From assembly GCA_002696645.1 (NCBI GenBank), contig NZSA01000031.1:60310-97557 (forward strand): a stretch of DNA of 37,248 nucleotides, written 5' to 3'. The notes beneath the pieces were generated by a model that saw only the letters and a list, made by a program, of their open reading frames with translations, had not been told where the DNA came from and searched no databases. The DNA is from Rhodospirillales bacterium. GTDB lineage: Bacteria; Pseudomonadota; Alphaproteobacteria; UBA8366; Aestuariispiraceae. Numbering within the stretch: position 1 is the first letter of the stretch; the number at the start of each line of letters is the position of its first letter. Positions 18,764 to 26,745 of this stretch are shown here, one piece after another. The position numbers were made by a program, and so were the translations under genes.

Positions 18764-19606
18764 GTGAATAATCCAAAACAAAATCGCGGACGGCATCGCA
18801 ACAATGCCCGGCGTAGTAACCCTTCCCGTCAGAATTTTGATTCTAACGGACCGGGCGTTCGTATTCGTGGAAATGCTACGCAGGTGTATGAAAAATACAT
18901 CCAACTGGCGCGTGACTCGCAAGGGTCCGGGGACCGCGTGATGGCAGAAACCATGTTGCAGCATGCGGAGCATTATTACCGCATCCTGAATGAAAACAAC
19001 ACGGGGGACCGCCCGCGCCAAAGCCATGACGAGTCTGCATCAGATCAGCAGAACAGCTTTGATGACACCAATTACGAAGACGATGGCGACGACAGCAACG
19101 ATGCCGACGGTAATACCGGCGGCTATAACGGCAATCGCAATGCCAATAGCGGCCATGGCAACAATGGCCAGGGTAACAACAGTCAGGGTAACAACGGCCA
19201 AGGCGGCGGCAATCAGGGCAATGGCGGCCAGGGCAATGGCGGCCAGGGCAATGGCGGCCAGGGCAATAACGGGGGCCGAAATAACCCGCGTAACAATGGC
19301 GGTCGCGGCCGTGGGCGTCGCCCGCAACAGAATACGGCGGAGGGCAGCGAAACCCCGGCGTCAAATTCTGCCGATACTCAAACCAAGAACCAACCCGCCA
19401 ATAATGATGCAGATCCGGCACCCAAAGAGCCGGCCAGCACCCCAGCAGCAGCCCCGGCGGCCAATACGGATGAGGCCCCAAAAGCCCCACGAGGACGCCC
19501 GCGTCGCGCCCCGCGCAAATCTGCCAGTTCGGAAGACGGTGCCGCTGTGGAAGCCCCTGCAAGCTCAGAGCCAGCACAACAGGAAATGACGATCATCGCA
19601 GATTAA
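18764..19606 (+). CDS. DUF4167 domain protein with Gly/Asn-rich repeats
   Basis: A 280-residue protein starting at GTG 18764, with AAGAGGTAA just upstream. The N-terminal domain (about 1-80) holds the conserved DUF4167 features: a basic RGRHRNNARRSN start, RIRGNATQVYEKYIQLARDS and ETMLQHAEHYYRIL. The rest is low complexity: an acidic Asp/Asn stretch, a Gly/Asn/Gln run (about 120-185, unit NGGQG), then Ala/Pro-rich and basic segments. The family is widespread in alphaproteobacteria with no assigned role that I know; basic ends and flexible middle suggest RNA or nucleoprotein binding (inference). A strong terminator follows. Confidence 0.85.
   Translation: MNNPKQNRGRHRNNARRSNPSRQNFDSNGPGVRIRGNATQVYEKYIQLARDSQGSGDRVMAETMLQHAEHYYRILNENNTGDRPRQSHDESASDQQNSFDDTNYEDDGDDSNDADGNTGGYNGNRNANSGHGNNGQGNNSQGNNGQGGGNQGNGGQGNGGQGNGGQGNNGGRNNPRNNGGRGRGRRPQQNTAEGSETPASNSADTQTKNQPANNDADPAPKEPASTPAAAPAANTDEAPKAPRGRPRRAPRKSASSEDGAAVEAPASSEPAQQEMTIIAD
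19217..19261 (+). repeat. 15-bp tandem repeat in the DUF4167 gene
   Basis: Three consecutive copies of GGCAATGGCGGCCAG, encoding NGGQG units, with more degenerate copies on both sides (about 19150-19290). Copy number is likely to vary between strains. Confidence 0.85.
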
Positions 19607-19626
19607 GCGGTAGACGGATCAAATAG

Positions 19627-19658
19627 AAACGGGCGGAGAAATGTCTCCGCCCGTTTTT
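19627..19658 (+). terminator. strong terminator, probably bidirectional
   Basis: AAACGGGCGGAGA (19627-19639) pairs perfectly with TCTCCGCCCGTTT (19644-19656) around a 4-base loop, followed by T residues. It ends the long forward cluster and lies just beyond the stop of the convergent folD. Confidence 0.92.
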
Positions 19659-19678
19659 CTATGCGTTCTTGTCTGGGA

Positions 19679-20572
19679 TTACATGTCCGGTTCCGGATAC
19701 CCATTCTGACGGCAGAAGGCGGTGACCGTGTTGCGCAACAGACAGGCAATGGTCATCGGGCCAACACCGCCTGGTACCGGCGTAATGGCGGACGCCACCG
19801 GACTGGCTGAAGCGAAATCCACATCCCCAACCAGGCGCGTACCACCATCGGGCTTGTCGATCCGGTTAATGCCAACATCGATCACCACCGCACCGGGCTT
19901 TAGCCAGGACCCCTGCACCATTTCGGGCTTTCCAACAGCAGCAATGACAATATCAGCCTGAGCGACTTCTGCGGGCAAATCCACCGTGCGGGAATGCGCA
20001 ACGGTCACGGTACAGCTTTCCTGCACCAACAGGGTCGTCATCGGCTTTCCAACGATGTTGGACCGCCCCAGCACGATGGCTTTCTTGCCCGCTAAAGAGC
20101 CCTTGAAATGGTCGCGCAGCAGCAGCACACAGCCCAAAGGCGTACAGGGGACCAAGGCGCTGGGATTTCCCGTATTCAACCGCCCGACATTGACCACATG
20201 AAACCCATCGACATCCTTATCCGGGTTAATTTCGGTCAGCACCGCCTGTTCATCAATCTGCTTGGGCAGGGGCAGTTGCACCAGAATGCCATTGACCGTT
20301 GGGTCTTCATTCAATTGCCGAACTTTTGCCAACAGGGTTTCCTGATCGGTGCTGGTATCCATCTTGAACTCGAAGCTTTCCATGCCTGCTTCGACGGTTT
20401 GTTTGCCCTTGCTGCGGACATAAACCTGACTGGCAGGATCTTCCCCGACCAGCACGACCGCTAGGCCAGGCGTTTTGCCATGATCGGCCTTCAAGGCGGC
20501 GACCGCGGCTGTAACCCGTTCGCGCAGGCCTGCTGCAAATGCCTTACCATCGATGATCTGTGCTTCCGCCAT
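19679..20572 (-). CDS. folD: bifunctional methylenetetrahydrofolate dehydrogenase / cyclohydrolase
   Basis: A 297-residue enzyme interconverting methylene-, methenyl- and 10-formyl-THF with NADP. Signatures: [19 protein letters not shown] with the catalytic Lys, [35 protein letters not shown] and the closing [17 protein letters not shown]. Length is normal. It is the last gene of the reverse group yggT-DUF167-folD and starts 32 bases after DUF167. It supplies one-carbon units for purine synthesis. Confidence 0.96.
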   Translation of the reverse strand: MAEAQIIDGKAFAAGLRERVTAAVAALKADHGKTPGLAVVLVGEDPASQVYVRSKGKQTVEAGMESFEFKMDTSTDQETLLAKVRQLNEDPTVNGILVQLPLPKQIDEQAVLTEINPDKDVDGFHVVNVGRLNTGNPSALVPCTPLGCVLLLRDHFKGSLAGKKAIVLGRSNIVGKPMTTLLVQESCTVTVAHSRTVDLPAEVAQADIVIAAVGKPEMVQGSWLKPGAVVIDVGINRIDKPDGGTRLVGDVDFASASPVASAITPVPGGVGPMTIACLLRNTVTAFCRQNGYPEPDM

Positions 20573-20604
20573 GCGCTATGCTCCCCCGATTGTGTCTTTG
20601 TGTC

Positions 20605-20922
20605 TTAAAGCCGCTCAAGGACCGCGCGAAGGCTGTCTTCCAGCCGCGCTCTTTCCCCTGACAGCGCAATGACCTTAGTGCGATCCGTTGTGCCCGATAC
20701 GATACTCAGCGACGTTTTTGGACATTTCAACGCCTTCGACAACAGCTTTATCAGCGCCTTGTTGGCTTTGCCGTCTTCGGGAACCGCCGTCACCTGGATT
20801 TTCAGATGGCGTGCACCCTGGGCATCCTGGGCGATGGCTTGCAGGCGATCCGCAGAGGCTTTGGGGGTCAGGCGGACGGCCAACAGCATCACATCCCGCC
20901 CGGCGTCCCATCGGAACGGCAT
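20605..20922 (-). CDS. DUF167 / YggU family protein
   Basis: A 105-residue protein. LAVRLTPKASADRLQAI and the core VTAVPEDGKANKALIKLLSKALKCPKTSLSIVSG (partly listed) are the DUF167 signature, a small alpha/beta fold of unknown function. The start shares one base with the yggT stop (TGATG), so the two are coupled. yggT next to DUF167 is a widespread pairing. Confidence 0.9.
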   Translation of the reverse strand: MPFRWDAGRDVMLLAVRLTPKASADRLQAIAQDAQGARHLKIQVTAVPEDGKANKALIKLLSKALKCPKTSLSIVSGTTDRTKVIALSGERARLEDSLRAVLERL

Positions 20923-21218
20923 CAGATGCGATAGGCCACGTCGGTCAGTACTTTCTGCAGGAAGAACAGGATCAGGAGCAGCACGATGGGTGAGATGTCG
21001 ATTGGCCCCATATTCGGCAAAATACGCCGGATCGGGCGCAAGGCTGGTTCGGTCAGGCGGTACAGAAAATCGCCGATCATATAGACGACACGGTTGCTGG
21101 TATTGACCACATTAAAGGCCACCAACCAGCTTAAAATCGCCGACGCGATGATCAGCCATGTATAAAGAGACAGCGCCACCAAGACGACCTGTATCAAGGC
21201 GTTAAGCAAAATATCCAT
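20922..21218 (-). CDS. yggT: YggT family integral membrane protein
   Basis: A 98-residue membrane protein with two hydrophobic regions (about 5-33 and 74-95). Between them lies the family segment [26 protein letters not shown]. YggT proteins are linked to osmotic-stress tolerance or cell-division-related functions in other bacteria; the role here is unproven. It is the first gene of the reverse group and is divergent from the tRNA-Ala unit. Confidence 0.92.
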   Translation of the reverse strand: MDILLNALIQVVLVALSLYTWLIIASAILSWLVAFNVVNTSNRVVYMIGDFLYRLTEPALRPIRRILPNMGPIDISPIVLLLILFFLQKVLTDVAYRI

Positions 21219-21356
21219 CGACCCGCTTCCACCATGCCGTTGTCACTGTGCGGAGAGACCCCCCTCTGCATTTCCGTAAAAACAGAGATAAGGCGCAAGA
21301 CCTTCCGGCGCAAGTCATGATCCCAGAAAGCGGTACAACCCCAACAATTTCACACC

Positions 21357-21385
21357 TTGACACAAACGCCCCTCAGACCGATATT
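21357..21385 (+). promoter_or_regulatory. promoter of the tRNA-Ala gene
   Basis: Consensus TTGACA (21357-21362), a 17-base spacer and GATATT (21380-21385), followed by the GC-rich stretch CCGCCCG typical of stable-RNA promoters. The predicted start is about 30 bases before the tRNA. Confidence 0.75.
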
Positions 21386-21420
21386 CCGCCCGTCTGGACA
21401 GGTATTCAGGCCAGATTTAT

Positions 21421-21496
<76 letters not shown>

Positions 21497-21500
21497 ATTT

Positions 21501-21541
21501 CAAAAGCGCCGATCAGGTCACAGGCCGGGTCGGCGCTTTTG
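21501..21541 (+). terminator. terminator after tRNA-Ala, likely bidirectional
   Basis: CAAAAGCGCCGA (21501-21512) pairs with TCGGCGCTTTTG (21530-21541). The T run serves the tRNA on the forward strand; the A run at the left becomes T on the reverse strand and would also end the convergent gene stopping at 21551. Confidence 0.85.
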
Positions 21542-21550
21542 ATTTAGCTC

Positions 21551-22327
21551 CTAAGATGCCAGCGCCGCCTGGATCGCCTTGATCTGCTTGTCCACATCGA
21601 TCTTGCATTCCGATGTGACTTCCAGGGCGCGATCCTCAAACACATCCAGGCCGGGATTGCGAGCCGTCCAGGTCGTGATGCGGGCATCGCGCTGCTCCAG
21701 CAAGGACAGAATCTGGGGTTTGAACAGGATCAGCATATGCGACAGCCAGCGATTGCTGGCCCAGGACGGAAAGGTGTGATCGATTTCAAACTTGTCGATC
21801 ATGCGCGCGACATCTGGCGCAGCATACCAGGTTTCGTCCGTAACCCAGCGATTGACCGTGAACATCTTGATCCCATAACCCTTTTTATCCATCGATACGG
21901 CAATGATATGCGCCCCGATCCGATTGTCGTTAGGAGCCTGAGGATGCACCAGCGGCGCCGGAGCCACACCCTTTGGCATGCCGGTATAACGCAGGAAGGT
22001 ATGAAAATGTCCGTGCTCTCCCGGACGTTCCCCCTTGGGGTGGGCATGATAATAGTATTGCGAATGCGTTTCCCAATCGATGGCATCGCCCGCGGGGAAA
22101 TGGTTCCATTCATAGAATGTGCCCTGGTGGCGCAATAGTTCCGCTACGACATTGCTGGACGTTTTGCGCAGCACACGCTGACAGGTCAGCACCTCTTCCC
22201 CCGCCGCCAACATGCGCCGCAGGCTGGCCTTTGATAGCATCGACAAGGCCGCATCAAGGTTTTGTGTCGCATCCATCGGGTCAGAAATATCGGGTGTCAC
22301 TCTATGTCCCTCGGGCAAATCCACCAT
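21551..22327 (-). CDS. His-rich conserved protein, DUF6969-like
   Basis: About 258 residues from ATG 22327. The frame is open to 22438, but that extension would run through a hairpin, so I prefer the shorter form; ATG 22276 is also possible. The conserved core is HSQYYYHAHPKGERPGEHGH continuing FHTFLR, which gives closely spaced His residues (about H94, H96, H105, H107, H109). From memory this resembles the DUF6969 family found in alphaproteobacteria; I could not check it. The His cluster suggests metal binding, possibly catalytic, but no function is known. It lies downstream of the Cys-repeat gene on the same strand. Confidence 0.7.
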   Translation of the reverse strand: MVDLPEGHRVTPDISDPMDATQNLDAALSMLSKASLRRMLAAGEEVLTCQRVLRKTSSNVVAELLRHQGTFYEWNHFPAGDAIDWETHSQYYYHAHPKGERPGEHGHFHTFLRYTGMPKGVAPAPLVHPQAPNDNRIGAHIIAVSMDKKGYGIKMFTVNRWVTDETWYAAPDVARMIDKFEIDHTFPSWASNRWLSHMLILFKPQILSLLEQRDARITTWTARNPGLDVFEDRALEVTSECKIDVDKQIKAIQAALAS

Positions 22328-22370
22328 CCATCCGCAAAGTGTTTCATTCCCCGCCGCTTCACACAAGACT

Positions 22371-22397
22371 GAGGCGTCGCAGGGGATGCGACGCCTC
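22371..22397 (-). terminator. strong hairpin after the Cys-repeat gene
   Basis: GAGGCGTCGCA (22371-22381) and TGCGACGCCTC (22387-22397) form a perfect 11-bp stem with a 5-base loop, 25 bases after the stop of the Cys-repeat gene. There is no T-tract, so it may attenuate or stabilise rather than fully terminate. Confidence 0.5.
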
Positions 22398-22421
22398 AAA
22401 TCCGGGCAAGACGCCGGGGCG

Positions 22422-22814
22422 TCAGGCAGGGATTGCATCCATATTCACCAGATCCATGGATGCTTGGCTGGCATCGGGGTTATCTGCACCACTGCCACAT
22501 GGGTTTTTCTTCGCAGCACAGGGATTGCACGGGTTACAGGCATTCTTGGCCGCGCAAGGGTTGCACGGGTTACAGGCATTCTTTGCTGCACAAGGATTAC
22601 AGGGGTTACAAGCCTTGGCCGCACAAGGGTTGCAGGGATTGCACGAACCGCCGCCTTGAAGCGGGGTTTCCTGTGGCTGGGCGTCGACCATCAGAGGTGT
22701 CGCTGAAACGGCGCCCGCTACGCCAACCGAAGAGGCCTGGGCACCTGCCGCAAATGCCGCCCCGGCCATCAGGGAGGCAATCGTCGTTGAAAGAAGATGT
22801 GTCTTGAAGCTCAT
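22422..22814 (-). CDS. secreted Cys-rich repeat protein ([10 protein letters not shown])
   Basis: A 130-residue protein from ATG 22814. The N-terminus [20 protein letters not shown] followed by FAAGAQA is a clear signal peptide. After a spacer come four copies of [10 protein letters not shown] (about residues 58-102) and a final NPCG, giving 13 cysteines, then a short acidic tail. The open frame continues upstream to 23018 but crosses a terminator, so that part is not coding. The dense, evenly spaced Cys-x-x-Cys pattern in an exported protein suggests metal binding or thiol chemistry in the periplasm; this is inference and I know of no assigned function. Neighbours are a His-rich DUF6969-like protein and azoR, both on the same strand. 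Confidence 0.8.
   Translation of the reverse strand: MSFKTHLLSTTIASLMAGAAFAAGAQASSVGVAGAVSATPLMVDAQPQETPLQGGGSCNPCNPCAAKACNPCNPCAAKNACNPCNPCAAKNACNPCNPCAAKKNPCGSGADNPDASQASMDLVNMDAIPA
22497..22643 (-). repeat. coding tandem repeat, [10 protein letters not shown] x4
   Basis: Four near-identical units of 30-36 bp encode [10 protein letters not shown], joined by A, NA and NA. Codon choice varies between copies, so the protein pattern appears to be maintained by selection rather than being a fresh DNA expansion. Confidence 0.85.
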
Positions 22815-22865
22815 GATCTCGCTGTTCCTATTGTTGTTGGTATCAGAACCGGTTGGGACACGAGC

Positions 22866-22924
22866 AAAAACCGCCGCATCCCTGAATACCGATCTGTCAG
22901 TATCGGTACACCGGAATGCGGCGG
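22866..22924 (-). terminator. terminator of azoR with nested stems
   Basis: Outer arms CCGCCGCAT (22871-22879) and ATGCGGCGG (22916-22924) enclose a second stem TACCGAT/ATCGGTA. On the reverse strand the stem is followed by five T (complement of 22866-22870). It lies 75 bases after azoR and before the Cys-repeat gene, separating the two units. Confidence 0.8.
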
Positions 22925-22998
22925 CGCAAGAATCAAGTCGACTCACATTGGTGTGAAAGCGCCGGATCAATTGGCCTGGCGCGCGATCACCGCAACGG

Positions 22999-23613
22999 TC
23001 AGGCGGCCAGAGCTTCAATCGATTTTTCGGCCTTTTCTGAGGCTTTTTCGTCCATCATTTGTTGACCAGCAGCAATCACGGTTACGTCGGTAACACCAAT
23101 AAAGCCAAGAACGTGCTTCATGTAAGGCGTCGCATAATCAATCCCCGACTCCACTTCGGTGCCGCCAGAGGCAACAACAAGATAGGCCTTCTTGCCACTC
23201 AACAGACCAACGGGGCCGTTTTCGGTATATTTGAAAGTCTCACGCGCCCGGGCGATCATATCGATCCAGGCTTTCAAGGCCGCAGGAACGCCAAAATTAT
23301 AGACCGGCACGCCAATCACCAGAATATCCGCCGCACGCACTTCTGCGATCAGGGCGTCAGATTGCGCCAGAGCCTTCTTTTGTTCCGTATTCCGCTCTGC
23401 GGGATCGGTGAAATTCGCACCGACCCAATCGGGCGATACGAAAGGCAGGCCTTCCGCAACATTCCGCAGGGTGATGTCCAGGTCATGGCTTTCTGACAGA
23501 TGCGACAGAAGCGAGTCTGTCAGCTTCCGCGTTGTCGAATTCTCCGCGCGCGCACTGGAATCAACGCGTAAAACCTTTAGCGCCTTGTCACCTTTTTGGG
23601 ATGCATCAGACAT
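22999..23613 (-). CDS. azoR: FMN-dependent NADH-azoreductase / quinone reductase
   Basis: A 204-residue flavodoxin-fold enzyme. Signatures: [18 protein letters not shown] near the start (FMN phosphate site), [20 protein letters not shown] and [19 protein letters not shown], then LVVASGG. AzoR proteins reduce quinones and azo compounds with NADH and help against thiol or quinone stress. ATG 23613 has AAAGGA about 8 bases upstream; the frame extends 20 codons further without similarity. It is divergent from rmuC and ends in its own terminator. Confidence 0.93.
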   Translation of the reverse strand: MSDASQKGDKALKVLRVDSSARAENSTTRKLTDSLLSHLSESHDLDITLRNVAEGLPFVSPDWVGANFTDPAERNTEQKKALAQSDALIAEVRAADILVIGVPVYNFGVPAALKAWIDMIARARETFKYTENGPVGLLSGKKAYLVVASGGTEVESGIDYATPYMKHVLGFIGVTDVTVIAAGQQMMDEKASEKAEKSIEALAA

Positions 23614-23850
23614 ATTGAAAATCCTTTCACTGTTCCGGGCCGCCCAACCCCTGTAAGGGCGATTGTTCTTCACCCGAAACGTAAGCCCGGCACACCAAAA
23701 GAATAATCAGCCCATTTGGAATATTATTGTTTCTGGTAAGTGCCTAATCATCCTTTGGAGTCACTGCTTCCTCCTTTCACTTGCTCAGAGAATCAGGCTT
23801 TCTGAGGATGGTCCCGTGACCGCCCCACTATCATGACAGGAGCACCCGCC

Positions 23851-25305
23851 ATGCTGATCGATATCGCAACGATTGCTGCCCTAACCGGCGGAGGGTTGTC
23901 GGTCGGGTTGTTTCTGGCCTGGGTCTTTATGGTCCGAGGGAAAGAGGAGCAGCTGCAAGCCCTGCAGACGCGGGAACGCGAACTGTCGCAAACCATTGAA
24001 GATATCAGATCTGAACTTTCCGGTGCCCTGGCCAATCAAAAGGCCCTGGAAGAAGCGCGCAGTGAATTGCGAACGGATCGGGATGAATTGCGCCAGAAGG
24101 TGGAGGCGTTGCAGTCAGACCTGTCCAACCGCCGCGTGGAAATCGAAAACCTGCAAACCACCCTGTCCTCAGAAAAGAAGGCCCATGGCGAAAAGCTGCA
24201 GGAATTGAGCAATGTCAGGGGCCAGATTGAAAAGGATTTGCAGGTCCTGATGAATGGATTGCTGGACACGTCTTCAAGCAAGTTCCTGGAGCGCGCCAAC
24301 GAAGTTCTGAAGGCGCAGCAGGAAAAGGGTGAGACCGGCATGAAATCCATGGTTGGCCCGATGAAGGAGGCGCTGGATAAATTCCAGCAACAGGTCAACG
24401 AGATGGAAACCAAGCGCAAACAGGATGAAGGCGCGCTGACACAACAGATTCAGCATATCGCCAACAGCCATACCAAGCTGAACGACACCACTGTCAGCCT
24501 GGTCAATGCCCTGCGCAGCGCCCCCAAAACCCGTGGCCGTTGGGGGGAGCAGCAATTGCGCACCCTGTTGGAAATGGCTGGGATGGCCGAATATGTGGAT
24601 TTCGAGACGGAAAAGCATTTCGAGACCGAAGACGGCGCCAGACGGCCCGACGTGATCCTGAAAATGCCAGGCGGGCGCACACTGGTGATTGATGCGAAAA
24701 CCTCTCTATCGGCCTATCTGGAGGCGATGGAGGCCGATACTGAAGAAGCGCGAGAGGCGAAACTGGTCGAACATGCCCGCCAGATCCGCACCCATATGGA
24801 ACAATTGGGTCGCAAGGATTACTGGAAGACCCTGCCGTCGGATACGGTGGATTTCGTCGTCATGTTCGTGCCCGGCGAACCGATGTACAGCGCCGCCATG
24901 GCCCGCGATCCCGGCCTGTTCGACACCGCCTGGGAAAAGAAGGTCATCATCTGCTCCCCCACCACATTGCTGGGCCTGGCAAAGGCCATCGCCTATGGCT
25001 GGCGTCAGGAAAAGGCCTCAAAGGATGCGCAAAAGGTGCATGAGGCGGGCATTGAGCTATATAAACGGCTGGTGAAACTGGGCAATGACGTTGCCGGCAT
25101 GACAAAATCCCTGAACGCCCATGTCGGCAAACACAATGCCTTCGTCGCCAGCCTGGAAGGTCGCGTCCTGCCCCAGGCCCGCAAGATGACCGAACTGTCC
25201 ATCGGCGACAACTATGGCGAAGTCCCGGAGCTGGAACCCGTAGAACATGAAGTCCGCGAACCCCTGCAGGACCGGGATCTGCTGATCGATGGGCCGAAAG
25301 ATTAG
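23851..25305 (+). CDS. rmuC: DNA recombination protein RmuC homologue
   Basis: About 484 residues from ATG 23851, chosen because AGGAG lies 8 bases before it; ATG 23833 would add six residues. An N-terminal membrane helix (about 5-28) is followed by a long coiled coil (about 32-200) and the RmuC domain (about 205-430). The domain shows KTRGRWGEQQLRTLLEMAGM, the nuclease-like RPDVILKMPGGRTLVIDAK with Asp and Lys of a PD-(D/E)xK fold, and FVPGEPMYSAA. RmuC limits rearrangements at inverted repeats in E. coli. It is monocistronic and convergent with nfeD. Confidence 0.94.
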   Translation: MLIDIATIAALTGGGLSVGLFLAWVFMVRGKEEQLQALQTRERELSQTIEDIRSELSGALANQKALEEARSELRTDRDELRQKVEALQSDLSNRRVEIENLQTTLSSEKKAHGEKLQELSNVRGQIEKDLQVLMNGLLDTSSSKFLERANEVLKAQQEKGETGMKSMVGPMKEALDKFQQQVNEMETKRKQDEGALTQQIQHIANSHTKLNDTTVSLVNALRSAPKTRGRWGEQQLRTLLEMAGMAEYVDFETEKHFETEDGARRPDVILKMPGGRTLVIDAKTSLSAYLEAMEADTEEAREAKLVEHARQIRTHMEQLGRKDYWKTLPSDTVDFVVMFVPGEPMYSAAMARDPGLFDTAWEKKVIICSPTTLLGLAKAIAYGWRQEKASKDAQKVHEAGIELYKRLVKLGNDVAGMTKSLNAHVGKHNAFVASLEGRVLPQARKMTELSIGDNYGEVPELEPVEHEVREPLQDRDLLIDGPKD

Positions 25306-25324
25306 AACCAGCCCGCAACTGCAA

Positions 25325-25340
25325 GCGCGTCTGGACGCGC
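25325..25340. terminator. weak hairpin between convergent rmuC and nfeD
   Basis: GCGCGT (25325-25330) and ACGCGC (25335-25340) form a 6-bp stem with a CTGG loop in the 43-base gap between the two stops. No T-tract on either strand, so terminator function is doubtful. Confidence 0.3.
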
Positions 25341-25348
25341 AATGACGT

Positions 25349-25648
25349 TCAATACTGATTGATATCGGGCGTATCGATGTTGCGTCGCTGGAACAGCTTG
25401 CGGATCAGAAAGATGGCAGCGACTGAGAGGATGGCAAAGGCGATCAGGACCTCGCGCCAGCTTTCCAGCAGGATCGTATCGCTGAACCAGAAGCGGCTTT
25501 CCGCGAACAACATCGCGGACACCACGGCAGCAGCAATACCCACGGGCAACACAAAGAAATCCAGTCCAACAACGATGTCGGCAATGATCAGGATCAGCGC
25601 CAGGATCAACCAGACTTCCGCCTGAAACAGCCAATAGGTAATCGACAT
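25349..25648 (-). CDS. NfeD-like membrane protein without OB-fold
   Basis: A 99-residue protein with hydrophobic helices near 10-30, 33-50 and 64-82, matching the membrane part of the NfeD partner of SPFH proteins. It starts 3 bases after the SPFH stop. Usual SPFH-linked NfeD proteins are about 140-150 residues and end in a soluble OB-fold; here translation stops at DTPDINQY, about where that domain should begin. The bases beyond the stop do not encode a recognisable OB-fold. It is either a naturally short form or a truncated gene. Confidence 0.8.
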   Translation of the reverse strand: MSITYWLFQAEVWLILALILIIADIVVGLDFFVLPVGIAAAVVSAMLFAESRFWFSDTILLESWREVLIAFAILSVAAIFLIRKLFQRRNIDTPDINQY

Positions 25649-25651
25649 CGC

Positions 25652-26599
25652 TTACGCCCCCTTCCGTGATCCAGCCAGGCTTTCCGCCAATGTATGCAGC
25701 GACCCGATGGCTCCGGTTATATCCGTTGGCACGATGATGGTTTTGGTGTTGGACGAAGACGCCACCGCCCCCAGGGCTTCCACCTGTCGTTTCATGATTT
25801 CAAAATCAATCGCAGGCTGACCATTCGCAGCAATCGCCTGAGAAATCAGTTTCGTCTGCTCCGCATCTGCTTCTGCGGCGACCTTTACGGAATAGGCATC
25901 CGCATCCGCCTGAACCCGCACGGCCTCTGCATGGCGCTGGGCCTCATACAATCTGGCGTCAGCAGCCAGTTCGACGGCGCGCTTCTCCCCTTCTGCCGTG
26001 GCAATCGCGGCCCGGCGCTGCCGTTCTGCGTTCAATTGCTGGCGCTGAGCATCCTTGGTCTGTTCATCGACAATGACATCCGTGATTTCCGTGCGGGTGA
26101 TCTCAATCCCCCAGACCTCGGCGGCCTGTTGCAGATTGCGGGCAATTTCCTCATTCATCGATTCGCGCGACGATTGCAGATCATCCAGTTCCAGCTTACC
26201 TGCTGCCGAGCGCACAATGGACGTCGCCGCAGTATAGATTGCCTGGTTGATATCCCGAATACGATAAACCGACGCGGCAGCATCGGTGATGCGATAAAAC
26301 ACGGTTGCTTCCAACCGCACCTCAACATTGTCGCGGGTGATGACAGAAATATCAAATTCCGGCAATTGCCGTTCCAATATGGAGACCCGATGCGCGACAC
26401 GATCCAGAAAGGGGACAATAAAGTTCAGGCCCGCCGGCAGAGTTTTTGTATATTTTCCGAACCGCTCAACCACATAAACTTCACTTTGAGAGACAACCTT
26501 GACCCCCTTGGAGATCAGAACCAATGCAAAGACCACAAGGATCAAGGCGATGATGCTAGAAAGCGACTCTTGGATCATGTAAGCGATTTCCGGGCCCAT
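25652..26599 (-). CDS. SPFH/stomatin-like protein (QmcA type)
   Basis: A 315-residue protein with one N-terminal membrane helix (about 13-33), an SPFH/band 7 domain (about 35-200, with VVERFGKYTKTLPAGLNFIVPFLD and NVEVRLEATVFYRITDA) and an Ala/Glu-rich coiled region (about 200-260) that drives oligomerisation. It pairs with the following nfeD gene, as in the E. coli qmcA (ybbK)-ybbJ operon, and probably forms membrane microdomains. A strong terminator separates it from hflC, so it likely has its own promoter in 26600-26680. Confidence 0.93.
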   Translation of the reverse strand: MGPEIAYMIQESLSSIIALILVVFALVLISKGVKVVSQSEVYVVERFGKYTKTLPAGLNFIVPFLDRVAHRVSILERQLPEFDISVITRDNVEVRLEATVFYRITDAAASVYRIRDINQAIYTAATSIVRSAAGKLELDDLQSSRESMNEEIARNLQQAAEVWGIEITRTEITDVIVDEQTKDAQRQQLNAERQRRAAIATAEGEKRAVELAADARLYEAQRHAEAVRVQADADAYSVKVAAEADAEQTKLISQAIAANGQPAIDFEIMKRQVEALGAVASSSNTKTIIVPTDITGAIGSLHTLAESLAGSRKGA

Positions 26600-26680
26600 G
26601 GCACAGTCCTTGTTGGTGTAGCGTATCAGCAGATTTCATATAACGCTAAGTTGTGCACCGCGAAACTGAAAAACACCGAT

Positions 26681-26719
26681 AAAAAAAACCCCGGCCTGAG
26701 AGGATGTCTCGGACCGGGG
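26681..26719 (-). terminator. terminator after hflC
   Basis: On the reverse strand a 13-position stem with two mismatches (outer CCCCGG 26689-26694 with CCGGGG 26714-26719) is followed by eight T (complement of 26681-26688). It separates hflKC from the second SPFH gene. Confidence 0.9.
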
Positions 26720-26745
26720 CTTTTCCGCACTGATTATCCAACAGG

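Noticed and set aside
22497-22643. Regular repeats resembling a CRISPR array
   Set aside because: The period is too short, there are no unique spacers, and the repeat is in frame within a secreted protein.
23714-23755. HxlR-type operator in front of azoR (GGTAAGTGCC half-site)
   Set aside because: Only one half-site is visible; the expected inverted partner is missing.
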